Shown in pieces: positions 15,649-23,816 of a DNA stretch of 64,000 nt (positions are counted from its first letter, which is position 1; each line of letters opens with the position of its first letter). A model generated the notes under the pieces. That model was not told the origin of the DNA, made no database searches, and saw only the letters and a program-made list of their open reading frames with translations. The stretch covers positions 292,632-356,631 of the forward strand of contig CACZDC010000001.1 of the NCBI GenBank assembly GCA_902779785.1, in the 5' to 3' direction. The DNA is from an uncultured Bacteroidia bacterium. Lineage in GTDB: Bacteria; Bacteroidota; Bacteroidia; Bacteroidales; UBA932. The position numbers and the translations under genes were made by a program.

Positions 15649-16413
15649 TCAGGCTACAATGACTCGTATTCCGCTTTTTTCCAGTTCTTTCTTGTCGGAG
15701 TCTGAAATATGTGAATCCGTTATCAGTATATCGACCTCCTTGCATTCGCAGATGCGGCCGAATCCGCCCTTCCCGATCTTGGTCGAATCCGCCAGCACTA
15801 TGGAACTGTCGGCGACCTCCATCATCTGATGCAGCAGGGCGGCCTCTTCGATAGTGGCGCAGGTGACTCCATAATTCGGGTCCACGCCGTCCACTCCGAA
15901 GAATAACTTGCTGCAGTGCAGGTTGTTAAGCATATTCTTCGCCTCGGAACCTATCACGCAGAGGGAGTTTCCATAGAGAATGCCGCCGAGTTGCATAACC
16001 GAGACTCCGGACATATCGCCGAGGGCCATTGCGACGTTCACCGCCGGGGTGACCACGTTGAGCCGTCCCTTAGGCTTCAGCATTTCGGCCATCACCGCCA
16101 CCGTGGACCCCGCCCCCATCATTATGGAATCGTTCTCCTGAAGGAGTTCTATGGCCTTCGCCGCGATGCGCTGTTTCTGTTTGAGGTTGATCAGCCGCTT
16201 GGTGTTGAGGGCTATGTCCAGGACCTGGGCCGAGGTCGGAAGTGCGCTCCCGTAGGCCCGGTACAGCAGTCCCTGCCCTTCAAGAGTGCTCAGATCCTTG
16301 CGGATCGTGGTCTGCGTGACTCCCAACGCTTCCGCGAGGTCGGCCACGCGGACGAAACCGTTCTGGAAGATGTTGTCAAGTATGTACTTGCGTCGTTCGG
16401 CTATACTCGTCAT
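15649..16413 (-). CDS. DeoR/GlpR-family transcriptional regulator, AgaR-like
   Basis: A 254-residue regulator from the ATG at 16413; a TTG at 16431 would overlap the upstream gene. The N-terminal winged helix shows the DeoR pattern (ERRKYILDNIFQNGFVRVADL, then TIRKDLSTLE). The C-terminal phosphosugar-sensing domain has the expected motifs (MMGAGSTVAVMAEML, VVTPAVNVAMAL, LGGILYGNSLCVIG, FFGVDGVD, VLADSTKIG). Family members are usually repressors released by a phosphorylated sugar. It starts four bases after the stop of the amidotransferase-like lipoprotein gene and lies beside the amino-sugar locus starting at 17956. Its likely operators are in the divergent promoter region (17865-17923). Confidence 0.9.
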   Translation of the reverse strand: MTSIAERRKYILDNIFQNGFVRVADLAEALGVTQTTIRKDLSTLEGQGLLYRAYGSALPTSAQVLDIALNTKRLINLKQKQRIAAKAIELLQENDSIMMGAGSTVAVMAEMLKPKGRLNVVTPAVNVAMALGDMSGVSVMQLGGILYGNSLCVIGSEAKNMLNNLHCSKLFFGVDGVDPNYGVTCATIEEAALLHQMMEVADSSIVLADSTKIGKGGFGRICECKEVDILITDSHISDSDKKELEKSGIRVIVA

Positions 16414-16417
16414 AGCA

Positions 16418-17839
16418 TTACCATTTTGCAACTATTGAATAGGGCACGCCGTTCAGTACTCCGCAGTCTCCGGAATACACGAAATAGCGCCCCAGTTTTT
16501 TGTCTTTGTCTATATAGTTCTCAGTGGCAGTGACAGTGCTGGCGCAGCGGACGGTCACATACCACAGACCCTTGTCAAGCGGTCCGGTGACTATAGTCTG
16601 GCTGTTGGCGGGAGTGACGGCGCTGTAGTCCGGCTCGTTGTCCGGGAAGGCAAAGTCGTCCTTCTTGAGATATAGTTCCATCCTGTAGTCCCCCTCTCCC
16701 TTCATCTGAAGCTCCAGCGAAGGCACCCCCGCGGCAAGCCATAGGACGAAATGATGGCACTGAAGGTCGCCGATGCGGGTGCGCTGGGGCTTGCAATCAG
16801 TAGTTTTGCGGCTCATATAAATGTATTCACCATTGTGAAGGACGGCCTTGACCTTGGCGTCCCCGACCCCGTCCCAGGCATAGCGGAACATAGAGGCCGT
16901 CATATTCAATATCGCTCCGGAGGCTGCGTCTTCCGGATGGGAGCCGGTGACCACGAGTCGTCCGGTCTCGTCCGATTTTTTATAGGCCCAAATTCCTGGC
17001 TGGTCGAAGAAGCCTTTGGATGAGGAATCCTTGCCTTTTTGATTTTTGAATCGCCCGAGAATCTCAGTCCCGACCGGGGCCATATTCACGTCCATATAGC
17101 CTCCGCCGTTATGCCTGACTCCGGCAATAAGCGAATGATAGGACGGCCCGTAGTACTTTTCCTGGAAAATGTCGGTTTCCATAACTATTTCAATGCTGGA
17201 ATTCGACACTCCAGTTCCCTTCATATTGCCGCCTTCCCATATATTATAATAGGAGGAAAGGGAACCGCTGGCATATTTCCCTGCCAGATAAGCTCCGGCG
17301 CACGAGCCTACATATGAGCCGCCGTTACGGTAGAAAGTATTGACATTCTCCCTTCCGCTGGTCCCGAGGGTGCGCCCGTGAGGCCCTGAATGTCCTCCGA
17401 AAGAATAGAAGAGGCGGTAGCGCGGTTCCCCGTCGGGATAGAGCAGGACTCCATTGATATCATCCGGGGTTCCGCTGAAAATCTTGTTCTGCAGGAGTTG
17501 GTCGGAGTCGGTGTAGCCATTGGCCACATCATCGACCGTAGCAAGGAAATACTCCGCCTCTTTGATTTCAGCCTTTTCCAGAGCGTATGGGAGACGGCCA
17601 TTTATGACAACTCCGTTCTCCTTGATTCCTGGATTGAGTTCGCAGCCTCCGTCGAGGAAAATATCCTTGTAGAAGGCAGTGTTGGGAGAGTGTACCACCT
17701 GTTTCAGAATATCCTCATCGTCAAGCAGAATCAGAGTCTCATCGCCTGTCTCTGAAGGAGTTGTTTCTTTTTCGCAGGAAACAAGAGTCAGAAACAGTAG
17801 CGAGGCAACAAAGGCAAAAAAAGGTATCAGTTTATTCAC
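16418..17839 (-). CDS. lipoprotein with class I glutamine-amidotransferase-like (BPL_N-type) domain
   Basis: Starting at the GTG at 17839 gives a textbook lipoprotein signal (NKLIPFFAFVASLLFLTLVSC). The 473-residue protein has a class I amidotransferase-like fold in its first 270 residues. The nucleophile elbow YVGSCAGAYLAG (Cys at about 180), the upstream GGSYVGS turn and the later GGGYMD and TGSHPED segments resemble the biotin-protein-ligase N-terminal (BPL_N) family of exported Bacteroidota proteins. The C-terminal 110 residues are beta-rich and look like a PPC/CUB-type accessory domain. The biochemical role is unknown. The start sits four bases from a -7-like box, and the regulator gene follows in the same operon. 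Confidence 0.7.
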   Translation of the reverse strand: MNKLIPFFAFVASLLFLTLVSCEKETTPSETGDETLILLDDEDILKQVVHSPNTAFYKDIFLDGGCELNPGIKENGVVINGRLPYALEKAEIKEAEYFLATVDDVANGYTDSDQLLQNKIFSGTPDDINGVLLYPDGEPRYRLFYSFGGHSGPHGRTLGTSGRENVNTFYRNGGSYVGSCAGAYLAGKYASGSLSSYYNIWEGGNMKGTGVSNSSIEIVMETDIFQEKYYGPSYHSLIAGVRHNGGGYMDVNMAPVGTEILGRFKNQKGKDSSSKGFFDQPGIWAYKKSDETGRLVVTGSHPEDAASGAILNMTASMFRYAWDGVGDAKVKAVLHNGEYIYMSRKTTDCKPQRTRIGDLQCHHFVLWLAAGVPSLELQMKGEGDYRMELYLKKDDFAFPDNEPDYSAVTPANSQTIVTGPLDKGLWYVTVRCASTVTATENYIDKDKKLGRYFVYSGDCGVLNGVPYSIVAKW

Positions 17840-17843
17840 GATG

Positions 17844-17851
17844 TAAATATA
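17844..17851 (-). promoter_or_regulatory. -7-like box four bases from the GTG start of the amidotransferase-like gene
   Basis: The minus strand reads TATATTTA (7 of 8 positions of a TAnnTTTG box with a final A), followed by four bases and the GTG at 17839-17837. The signal peptide fixes this GTG as the start. Confidence 0.45.
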
Positions 17852-17864
17852 GAACAAATTTTAT

Positions 17865-17886
17865 GAAAACGAAACAAAACGAAATT
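17865..17886. promoter_or_regulatory. candidate DeoR/AgaR-type operator O1
   Basis: The plus strand holds repeated GAAA/CGAAA blocks (GAAAACGAAAC then AAAACGAAATT). The reverse complement fits the TTTCRTTTYRTTTY pattern that I recall for AgaR-class operators. It lies between two divergent transcription starts, next to a DeoR-family regulator gene. Confidence 0.5.
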
Positions 17887-17905
17887 ATTTTAATAAAAAT
17901 AGTCG

Positions 17906-17923
17906 CGAAATGAAATTATTTCG
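17906..17923. promoter_or_regulatory. candidate DeoR/AgaR-type operator O2 overlapping the locus promoter
   Basis: A perfect inverted repeat CGAAAT (17906-17911), spacer GAAATT, ATTTCG (17918-17923), whose reverse strand also contains TTTCATTTCG. It abuts the -7 box at 17924, so a bound repressor would block RNA polymerase. Confidence 0.5.
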
Positions 17924-17931
17924 TATATTTG
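17924..17931 (+). promoter_or_regulatory. -7 box opening the 17956-45534 locus
   Basis: A perfect TATATTTG (TAnnTTTG) 24 bases before the ATG at 17956. No clear TTTG at -33; the upstream DNA is AT-rich and carries the operator-like repeats. Confidence 0.65.
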
Positions 17932-17955
17932 GACCATATTAGACACTAAAGCATA

Positions 17956-19296
17956 ATGAGAATACATCCGATATACTCGTTTTTCCTCTCATTTGTTCTC
18001 CTCTCGTGTTCGGGAGGGCTGACGATGAGTTACTCCTCCGCCGACATATCCACGACTCCTGACGAGCACGTGGTGCTGGCGGGTTTTGCCGCCAGGGACA
18101 AACTCTCCGACGGGATTCACCAGCAGTTGTTTACGCATTGCCTGGTACTCGGTGACGGCAGCCGGAAAGTCTGCATCATATCGAACGACCTGATGGAGAT
18201 TTCTCCGGACATTTCCGACACCATCCGTACGATGATAGCCGAAAAGTCCGGCCTTGGAATCGACAATATCCTGATGCATAATATCCACACCCATTCGGCC
18301 CCCCGTTCCGGCGGGGCATCCAACTTCAGCGGCGGGACCAACCGCCCGTGGAAGGACAGGATGATTCCGACAGTGGTGAATAATGCCGTAAAGGCCATAA
18401 ACGCCAAAGGAAAGCCCTTCAAACTTGAAATCGGCAAGGCGACGACTTCCATCAACGGCAACCGCTGCGAAAAGGAAGGACCGGTGGATCACGACGTCTA
18501 TGTGGCCCGTTTCCTGCAGAAGGGAAAGCCGGTCGTGTCCATAGTGAATCTGGCCTGTCATCCGGTCTGTATGGGCCCTGGAAGCTATCTTCTGTCCTCG
18601 GACTATCCGGGAGTGAACGCACGATACCTCTCCCGGGCCTGGGGCGGGGAAGTCTTCCAGCTGACCGGCGCGGCGGGAAATATGGACCCGGCGAAAGGAC
18701 CTAAAAAGGTGGAATACGCCGAGGAGTGCGGAAAGTCTCTGGCTGACTCTTTGGTGAATATCCACTTTTCCAAAGTGCCTTCGAAGGGTCTTCTCCGTCT
18801 TGTCAACAGGACTGTGGACCTTCCCTACCAGATCGCTAACGTCACGCCGGAGGCCGTCTCCGCCCACGCCGACTCGCTCTCTGAGGCGGCGCGGACAGTG
18901 TTTCCTCGTTTCGCCGACGATGTAATGAACTGGAAATCAGAGATTCTCGCCCGCTTTGAAAAGGGACCGGTCGCATCTAAGCTTCGCTATCATCTTCACG
19001 GAGTGGATGTGGACGGGGTCATCTTCTTTTTCAGCGACGGAGAGCCATTCTGCGAATACCAGATGGAAACCCGGGCGGCTTTCCCGGACAGGACCATCTT
19101 CTTTGCGGGCTACACCAATGGACAGAACTCCTACCTTCCTTCCGAACACGCCTACGAAGTCCGCAAGGGCTATGAATACGAAATCGAGCAGATGCACGTC
19201 TATATCAAGGCGCCATATCCGCTTTCCGAAAGTATGCCTTCCACCTATCGCGAAGGCGTAATCGAGACCATCAGAGAAACAATCGAACAGGAATAA
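17956..19296 (+). CDS. neutral-ceramidase-like zinc amidase lipoprotein
   Basis: A 446-residue protein with a lipoprotein signal (FVLLSCSGG). It matches the N-terminal catalytic part of neutral/alkaline ceramidases: GFAARDKLSDGI, SNDLMEI, the metal-binding HTHSAP (about residue 111), NGNRCEKEG and NLACHPVCMG, then QLTGAAGNMDP. It lacks the C-terminal Ig-like domain of full ceramidases. The family cleaves amide bonds with a zinc ion, and many bacterial members are not true ceramidases. Here it is the first gene of an amino-sugar/cell-wall utilization locus and is followed directly (no gap) by a GH20 gene, so an amidase acting on cell-wall material is an attractive alternative to ceramide hydrolysis. 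Confidence 0.75.
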   Translation: MRIHPIYSFFLSFVLLSCSGGLTMSYSSADISTTPDEHVVLAGFAARDKLSDGIHQQLFTHCLVLGDGSRKVCIISNDLMEISPDISDTIRTMIAEKSGLGIDNILMHNIHTHSAPRSGGASNFSGGTNRPWKDRMIPTVVNNAVKAINAKGKPFKLEIGKATTSINGNRCEKEGPVDHDVYVARFLQKGKPVVSIVNLACHPVCMGPGSYLLSSDYPGVNARYLSRAWGGEVFQLTGAAGNMDPAKGPKKVEYAEECGKSLADSLVNIHFSKVPSKGLLRLVNRTVDLPYQIANVTPEAVSAHADSLSEAARTVFPRFADDVMNWKSEILARFEKGPVASKLRYHLHGVDVDGVIFFFSDGEPFCEYQMETRAAFPDRTIFFAGYTNGQNSYLPSEHAYEVRKGYEYEIEQMHVYIKAPYPLSESMPSTYREGVIETIRETIEQE

Positions 19297-21102
19297 ATGA
19301 AAAAGTTAATTGTCTTGTTATCAGGCCTTATGGCTGCTGTTTCGATGCTTGCGGCACCGAGATACAACATTGTCCCGACTCCGAAAAAACTCGTTGAGGC
19401 TCCGGGAGAATTCCAACTCAGCAAAAGCACCCGCCTCGTAGTGGAAGAAGCGGCTTTCAAGGAATTCGCCGATGACTTCAAGGCCCAGGTGAAACTCGCC
19501 ACCGGCTTTTCTCTCGAGGGCAAAGGCAATGCCATCCGCCTTGTCAAGCGTGACGGGCTAGGAAAAGAAGCCTACCGCCTGGTCGTTTCGCCGGAGAGCG
19601 TGACTATTGAAGCAACGGAATACAACGGAGCCTATTACGGACTTCAAACCCTCCTGCAGCTGCTCCCTGCCGAAATCTACAGCCCGGTGAAGGCCAAGGG
19701 AGTGAAGAAATGGACGGCTCCCTGCTGCACCATCGACGATGAGCCGGAGTTCTGGTACAGAGGTTTTCTCTTTGACAGCGGCCGTTTCTTCTTCCCGAAG
19801 GAAGAGCTGATGAAGTTCATCGACCTGATGGGTATGTACAAGCAGAATATGTTCCACTGGCATCTGACCGAAGACCAAGGCTGGAGAATCCAGATTGACA
19901 AGTATCCTCGCCTGACCGAGGTAGGTGCCTGGCGCAAGGAGACGGCCTGGCACAGCGGAATCGGCAACGGCATCCCCCACGGAGGATTCTACACCAAGGA
20001 CGATATCCGCGAGGTCGTGGAATATGCCCGCAAGCGCTGTGTGACAGTAATCCCCGAGGTCGAGATTCCCGGACACTGCACAGCTGCAATCACGGCATAC
20101 CCCGAACTCAGCTGCTTCCCCGACCGTCATTATGAGGTCGAGACCCACTGGGGCATCTGGAAGAACCTCTACGCCCCTACGGCCAAGACCTTCACCTTCC
20201 TGGAGGATGTGTTCACCGAACTTTTCGAGCTCTTCCCCTCGCCGATTTACCATATCGGCGGCGACGAGGCTCCGAAGGATGTCTATAAGGAAAGCCAGTA
20301 CTGCCAGGACCTGATGAAAGTCCTCGGCCTCGAGAGCGAGGAAGAGCTCCAGACTTTCTTCGTCAAGAGGATGGGAGACTTCCTCCGAAAGCACGGCAAG
20401 ACCATCATCGGCTGGGACGAAATCCTTGACGGAGGCGCCCTGGAAGACCCTATCGCTATGTCTTACCGTGGCCACGCTCCCGCAGCCCGCGGCATCCGGC
20501 GCGGCATCCGGGTTGTCCTTACGCCCAACCGCTGGTGCTATCTGGACAACCAGCAGCAGGACCAGGCCGACAATGTCGCGCAGGAGATTTTTATGCCTCT
20601 GAAGAAGGTCTATAACTACTATCCCGCCGTCGATTCCATTCCTGACCTCAGTAAAAAATACATCGTCGGATACGAGACCTGTCTGTGGACCGAATATATC
20701 TCGGACAACGCCAAGGCGGAATACCAGGCTTTCCCACGCAACGTCGCTGCGGCCGAAGTGGGATGGACATCCAGGCCCAACAAGGACTGGGAGTCCTTCA
20801 GGCAGAGGATGCCCAAGATACTCAAGAGCTTGGATTTGAAGAAGGTACAGTACTGCCCGGCCTATTACGACGTCATCTTCGACTATGACCGTCGCCTGGA
20901 CTTCCCGAAGCCTATGAACCTTCAGCTGGACGACCCTACAGGGGAAATCCATTATACTCTTGACGGCAGCACCCCTACCTTGAAGTCGCCGCGTTATGAC
21001 GGTACTCCGTTTACCGTGGACAAAGGCTCTGTGATCAAGGCAAGAGGTTTCCGGGGCGGCAAGCCTATCGGTAATGTAGTAACAAAAACCTTCTCGAAAT
21101 GA
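19297..21102 (+). CDS. GH20 beta-N-acetylhexosaminidase
   Basis: A 601-residue secreted glycosidase with a signal peptide (LIVLLSGLMAAVSMLAA). The order is a GH20b N-terminal domain (about 22-145), then a TIM barrel containing the catalytic Asp-Glu pair in HIGGDEAPK (about 318-323) and the product-site Trp motifs WDEILDGG and CLWTEYI. A C-terminal chitobiase-like domain ends it (IHYTLDGSTPTLKSP). GH20 enzymes release terminal beta-linked GlcNAc or GalNAc by substrate-assisted catalysis. It overlaps the next GH20 gene by four bases. The two paralogues are similar throughout and probably split the substrate between periplasm and outer membrane: this one has a cleavable signal, the next one a lipobox. 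Confidence 0.93.
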   Translation: MKKLIVLLSGLMAAVSMLAAPRYNIVPTPKKLVEAPGEFQLSKSTRLVVEEAAFKEFADDFKAQVKLATGFSLEGKGNAIRLVKRDGLGKEAYRLVVSPESVTIEATEYNGAYYGLQTLLQLLPAEIYSPVKAKGVKKWTAPCCTIDDEPEFWYRGFLFDSGRFFFPKEELMKFIDLMGMYKQNMFHWHLTEDQGWRIQIDKYPRLTEVGAWRKETAWHSGIGNGIPHGGFYTKDDIREVVEYARKRCVTVIPEVEIPGHCTAAITAYPELSCFPDRHYEVETHWGIWKNLYAPTAKTFTFLEDVFTELFELFPSPIYHIGGDEAPKDVYKESQYCQDLMKVLGLESEEELQTFFVKRMGDFLRKHGKTIIGWDEILDGGALEDPIAMSYRGHAPAARGIRRGIRVVLTPNRWCYLDNQQQDQADNVAQEIFMPLKKVYNYYPAVDSIPDLSKKYIVGYETCLWTEYISDNAKAEYQAFPRNVAAAEVGWTSRPNKDWESFRQRMPKILKSLDLKKVQYCPAYYDVIFDYDRRLDFPKPMNLQLDDPTGEIHYTLDGSTPTLKSPRYDGTPFTVDKGSVIKARGFRGGKPIGNVVTKTFSK

Positions 21103-22940
21103 AGCGCTTCCTCCTTGTCGCGATAAGTCTGGTCCTTGTCCTCGGCTGCAGCAAAAAGCCGATGGACAGGCCGATCGGCATCATTCCTCAACCCGCCTTC
21201 CTGCAGCAGGAGGAAGGAGTTTTCACCCTGGAGAAAACTACTCCCGTCTATGTGGACGCCGGCGATTCTTCGCTTCTTCGCACCATCGGCTTCCTTAATG
21301 AGAGACTGGAAAAGGCCGCGGGATTCAGCCTGAAAGTCATTCAGGATGATCCTCTGAGGCACGGGCAGGAAAAGGGCATATTCCTTCTCGATGCGGAGCT
21401 CTCGAAAGAGGCTTATAATCTTGAGATTACTCCCGGAAGGGTACTGATCGAATATGGCGACGGGGCAGGTGCATTCTATGCTGTCCAGACTATCCTGCAG
21501 CTGCTTCCGACGGAGATATTCGCCGAAAATCGTCAGAGGGGAGTCCGCTGGGAACTGCCTTGCTGCGCCATCGAGGACGCTCCCCGTTTCCCGTACCGCG
21601 GTATGCACCTTGACTGCTGCCTTCACTTTTTCAGCGTCGATTTCCTGAAAAAGTACATCGACGTTATGGCTCTCCACAAGGTCAACCGTTTCCACTGGCA
21701 CCTTACCGAGGACCAGGGCTGGAGACTGGAGATAAAGAAATACCCCCTTTTGACCGAAAAGGGCCAGTGGAGAAAAGAGACCGTGATAGGCTCGCTCTCC
21801 TCAGGCTTCTATGATGGAAAACCATACGGTGGCTACTACACCCAGGATGAGGTGCGCGAACTTGTAAGATATGCCTCGGAGCGTTATGTGACCATAATCC
21901 CGGAAATCGAACTGCCCGGTCACGCTCTCGCGGCCATCGCCTGTTATCCCGAACTGAGCTGCGGCCTCGAGGACCATTACGAGACTGCCACTCGCTGGGG
22001 TATTTTCAAACAGGTCTATTGCCCCAAGGAAGAGACATTCAAGTTCCTGGAAGATGTGTTCGACGAGGTCTTCGAGCTCTTCCCCACGGAACTGGTCCAT
22101 ATCGGAGGCGACGAGTGCCCTAAGGTCAGCTGGAAGAAATGTCCTCACTGTCAGTCGCTTATCAAAAAACTCGGGCTTAAGGATGAGTTTGAACTCCAGA
22201 GCTGGTTCATCCAGAGGATGGAGAAATACATCAATTCCAAAGGCCATCAGATCATCGGCTGGGACGAGATTCTCCAGGGCGGGCTGGCCCCGAATGCCAA
22301 GGTAATGTCCTGGCTTGGCGAGGAGGGCGGAATCAAGGCTGCGCAGCAGCACCACGAAGTGGTTATGGCTCCATATCCGAAGTATTATCTGGACTATTGG
22401 CAGGCCGACCCGGAAAGCGAGCCTCTCGCTATGGGCGGTCCCACGACGCTCCGTACTATGTACGAGTATAATCCTGTCCCTGAGGTGCTTACAAGTGATG
22501 AGCGCCGGTATATCATCGGGGTTGAGGGCTGCGTCTGGACCGAGTATATGCCTACTCCGGCTCGTGTCGAATATATGGCCTGGCCGCGTATGTGCGCCAT
22601 CGCCGAGGCGGGATGGAGCAAGGCCGACAAGGACTGGAACCGTTTCACGCGTTCGCTGGAGCTGCACCTTGGCAGGCTCGACAGGCTGGGCGTAGCTTAC
22701 TGCAAGGCCTTTTTCGACCCCTTCATCGAGCTTCACAAAGACACTGAGTACAGCAAGGTCGCGACCATCAGCGTGGACGCTCCCGGGGCTGAAATCCGTT
22801 ATACTCTTGACGGGAGCACCCCTACTGCGGAGTCCAGACTCTACGAAGGTCCCTTCGTGATCAATCGCCAGCAGAGGGTTACTGCGGCTGCTTTCCGTGA
22901 AGGAAAACGCATCGGAGATATAAAATATAAAATATTTTAA
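21099..22940 (+). CDS. GH20 beta-N-acetylhexosaminidase lipoprotein
   Basis: A 613-residue paralogue of the preceding gene, with a lipoprotein signal (LVLVLGCSKK). Catalytic Asp-Glu lie in HIGGDECPK (about 334-339). Substrate-site motifs are FHWHLTEDQGW, WDEILQGG and CVWTEYM. The chitobiase-type C-terminal domain reads IRYTLDGSTPTAES. Its ATG overlaps the upstream stop (ATGA). The lipid anchor suggests it faces the cell surface or the periplasmic side of the outer membrane. It would remove beta-linked GlcNAc from wall or glycan fragments. Confidence 0.93.
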   Translation: MKRFLLVAISLVLVLGCSKKPMDRPIGIIPQPAFLQQEEGVFTLEKTTPVYVDAGDSSLLRTIGFLNERLEKAAGFSLKVIQDDPLRHGQEKGIFLLDAELSKEAYNLEITPGRVLIEYGDGAGAFYAVQTILQLLPTEIFAENRQRGVRWELPCCAIEDAPRFPYRGMHLDCCLHFFSVDFLKKYIDVMALHKVNRFHWHLTEDQGWRLEIKKYPLLTEKGQWRKETVIGSLSSGFYDGKPYGGYYTQDEVRELVRYASERYVTIIPEIELPGHALAAIACYPELSCGLEDHYETATRWGIFKQVYCPKEETFKFLEDVFDEVFELFPTELVHIGGDECPKVSWKKCPHCQSLIKKLGLKDEFELQSWFIQRMEKYINSKGHQIIGWDEILQGGLAPNAKVMSWLGEEGGIKAAQQHHEVVMAPYPKYYLDYWQADPESEPLAMGGPTTLRTMYEYNPVPEVLTSDERRYIIGVEGCVWTEYMPTPARVEYMAWPRMCAIAEAGWSKADKDWNRFTRSLELHLGRLDRLGVAYCKAFFDPFIELHKDTEYSKVATISVDAPGAEIRYTLDGSTPTAESRLYEGPFVINRQQRVTAAAFREGKRIGDIKYKIF

Positions 22941-22957
22941 CTATTTTTGAAAAAATT

Positions 22958-23785
22958 ATGTCTGTAAGACTGACTGAACAACCGTCCCTTTACGACCACC
23001 TGGAGACCAAATCGGTGGCTGAACTCCTCAGGGACATTAACAACGAGGACAAGAAAGTCGCCCTCGCAATCGAGGCTGTGCTGCCTGATATTGAGAGACT
23101 TGTAAACGCGATAGAAAAGCAGATACGCGCGGGTGGACGCTTCTTCTGGCTCGGCGCAGGCACCGGCGGCAAGCTCGGCGTGCTGGACGTGCTCGAGGTT
23201 CCCAACACCTACGGAGTGGACCCGGAAATCTGGCAGGCGGTGCTCGCCGGCGGCAATGAGAATCTCGTCCTTGACCTCGAAGAGGCGGAGGATGACACCG
23301 AAGAAGGCTGGCGCACCCTCAGCGAGAAGCACCACGTCACTCCGAAAGACATCGTGGTGGGCATTTCAGCCAGCGGCTGCACGCCTTATGTGATGGCCGC
23401 TATGAAGGCCTGCAAGGAACACGGCATTCCCTGCGGAAGCATCTGCAACAATCCCGGCTCTCCCATCTCCGACTATGTCGATTATCCGATCGAGGTCGTT
23501 ATGGGCCCGGAATTCATCACCGGCTCCACCCGAATGAAATCCGGCACCTCCCAGAAGCTTCTCTGCGATATGATAAGCACGACTATGATGGTCCGTCTCG
23601 GCCGCGTCGAAGGAAACAGGATGGTCTGCGCAAACCTTATCAACAACAAGGTCATAGACCGCCTTACCCGTACAATGGTCGAGCGCCATCCTCAGCTCAC
23701 TTACGAGTTCTGCGAGGAAGTTATCAAAAAGACCGGCGGTCTCAAGAAAGCCGAGGCGTATCTTGAAAAAGAAGGCATTCTCTAA
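22958..23785 (+). CDS. murQ: MurQ-like N-acetylmuramic acid 6-phosphate etherase with altered sugar-phosphate loop
   Basis: A 275-residue cytoplasmic SIS-domain protein that aligns along its length with MurQ (LTEQPSLYDHLE, SVAELLRDINNEDKKV, GPEFITGSTRMKSGTSQK). MurQ removes the lactyl ether from MurNAc-6-phosphate to give GlcNAc-6-phosphate. The acidic catalytic positions appear kept (LEVPNTYGV and LEEAEDDTEE). Compared with typical MurQ, however, the loop GTSGRLG reads GTGGKLG, SECPPTFGV reads LEVPNTYGV, and SG(R/T)TPYV reads SGCTPYV. These changes fall in or near the phosphosugar site, so a related but different substrate is possible. It follows the GH20 genes by 17 bases. The symbol is given on family grounds. 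Confidence 0.75.
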   Translation: MSVRLTEQPSLYDHLETKSVAELLRDINNEDKKVALAIEAVLPDIERLVNAIEKQIRAGGRFFWLGAGTGGKLGVLDVLEVPNTYGVDPEIWQAVLAGGNENLVLDLEEAEDDTEEGWRTLSEKHHVTPKDIVVGISASGCTPYVMAAMKACKEHGIPCGSICNNPGSPISDYVDYPIEVVMGPEFITGSTRMKSGTSQKLLCDMISTTMMVRLGRVEGNRMVCANLINNKVIDRLTRTMVERHPQLTYEFCEEVIKKTGGLKKAEAYLEKEGIL

Positions 23786-23816
23786 GAAAATAATCCATTT
23801 CTTACATAGAAACACT

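Noticed and set aside
19558-20952. 464-codon reverse-strand frame opposite a GH20 gene
   Set aside because: The plus strand clearly encodes a GH20 hexosaminidase with catalytic residues.
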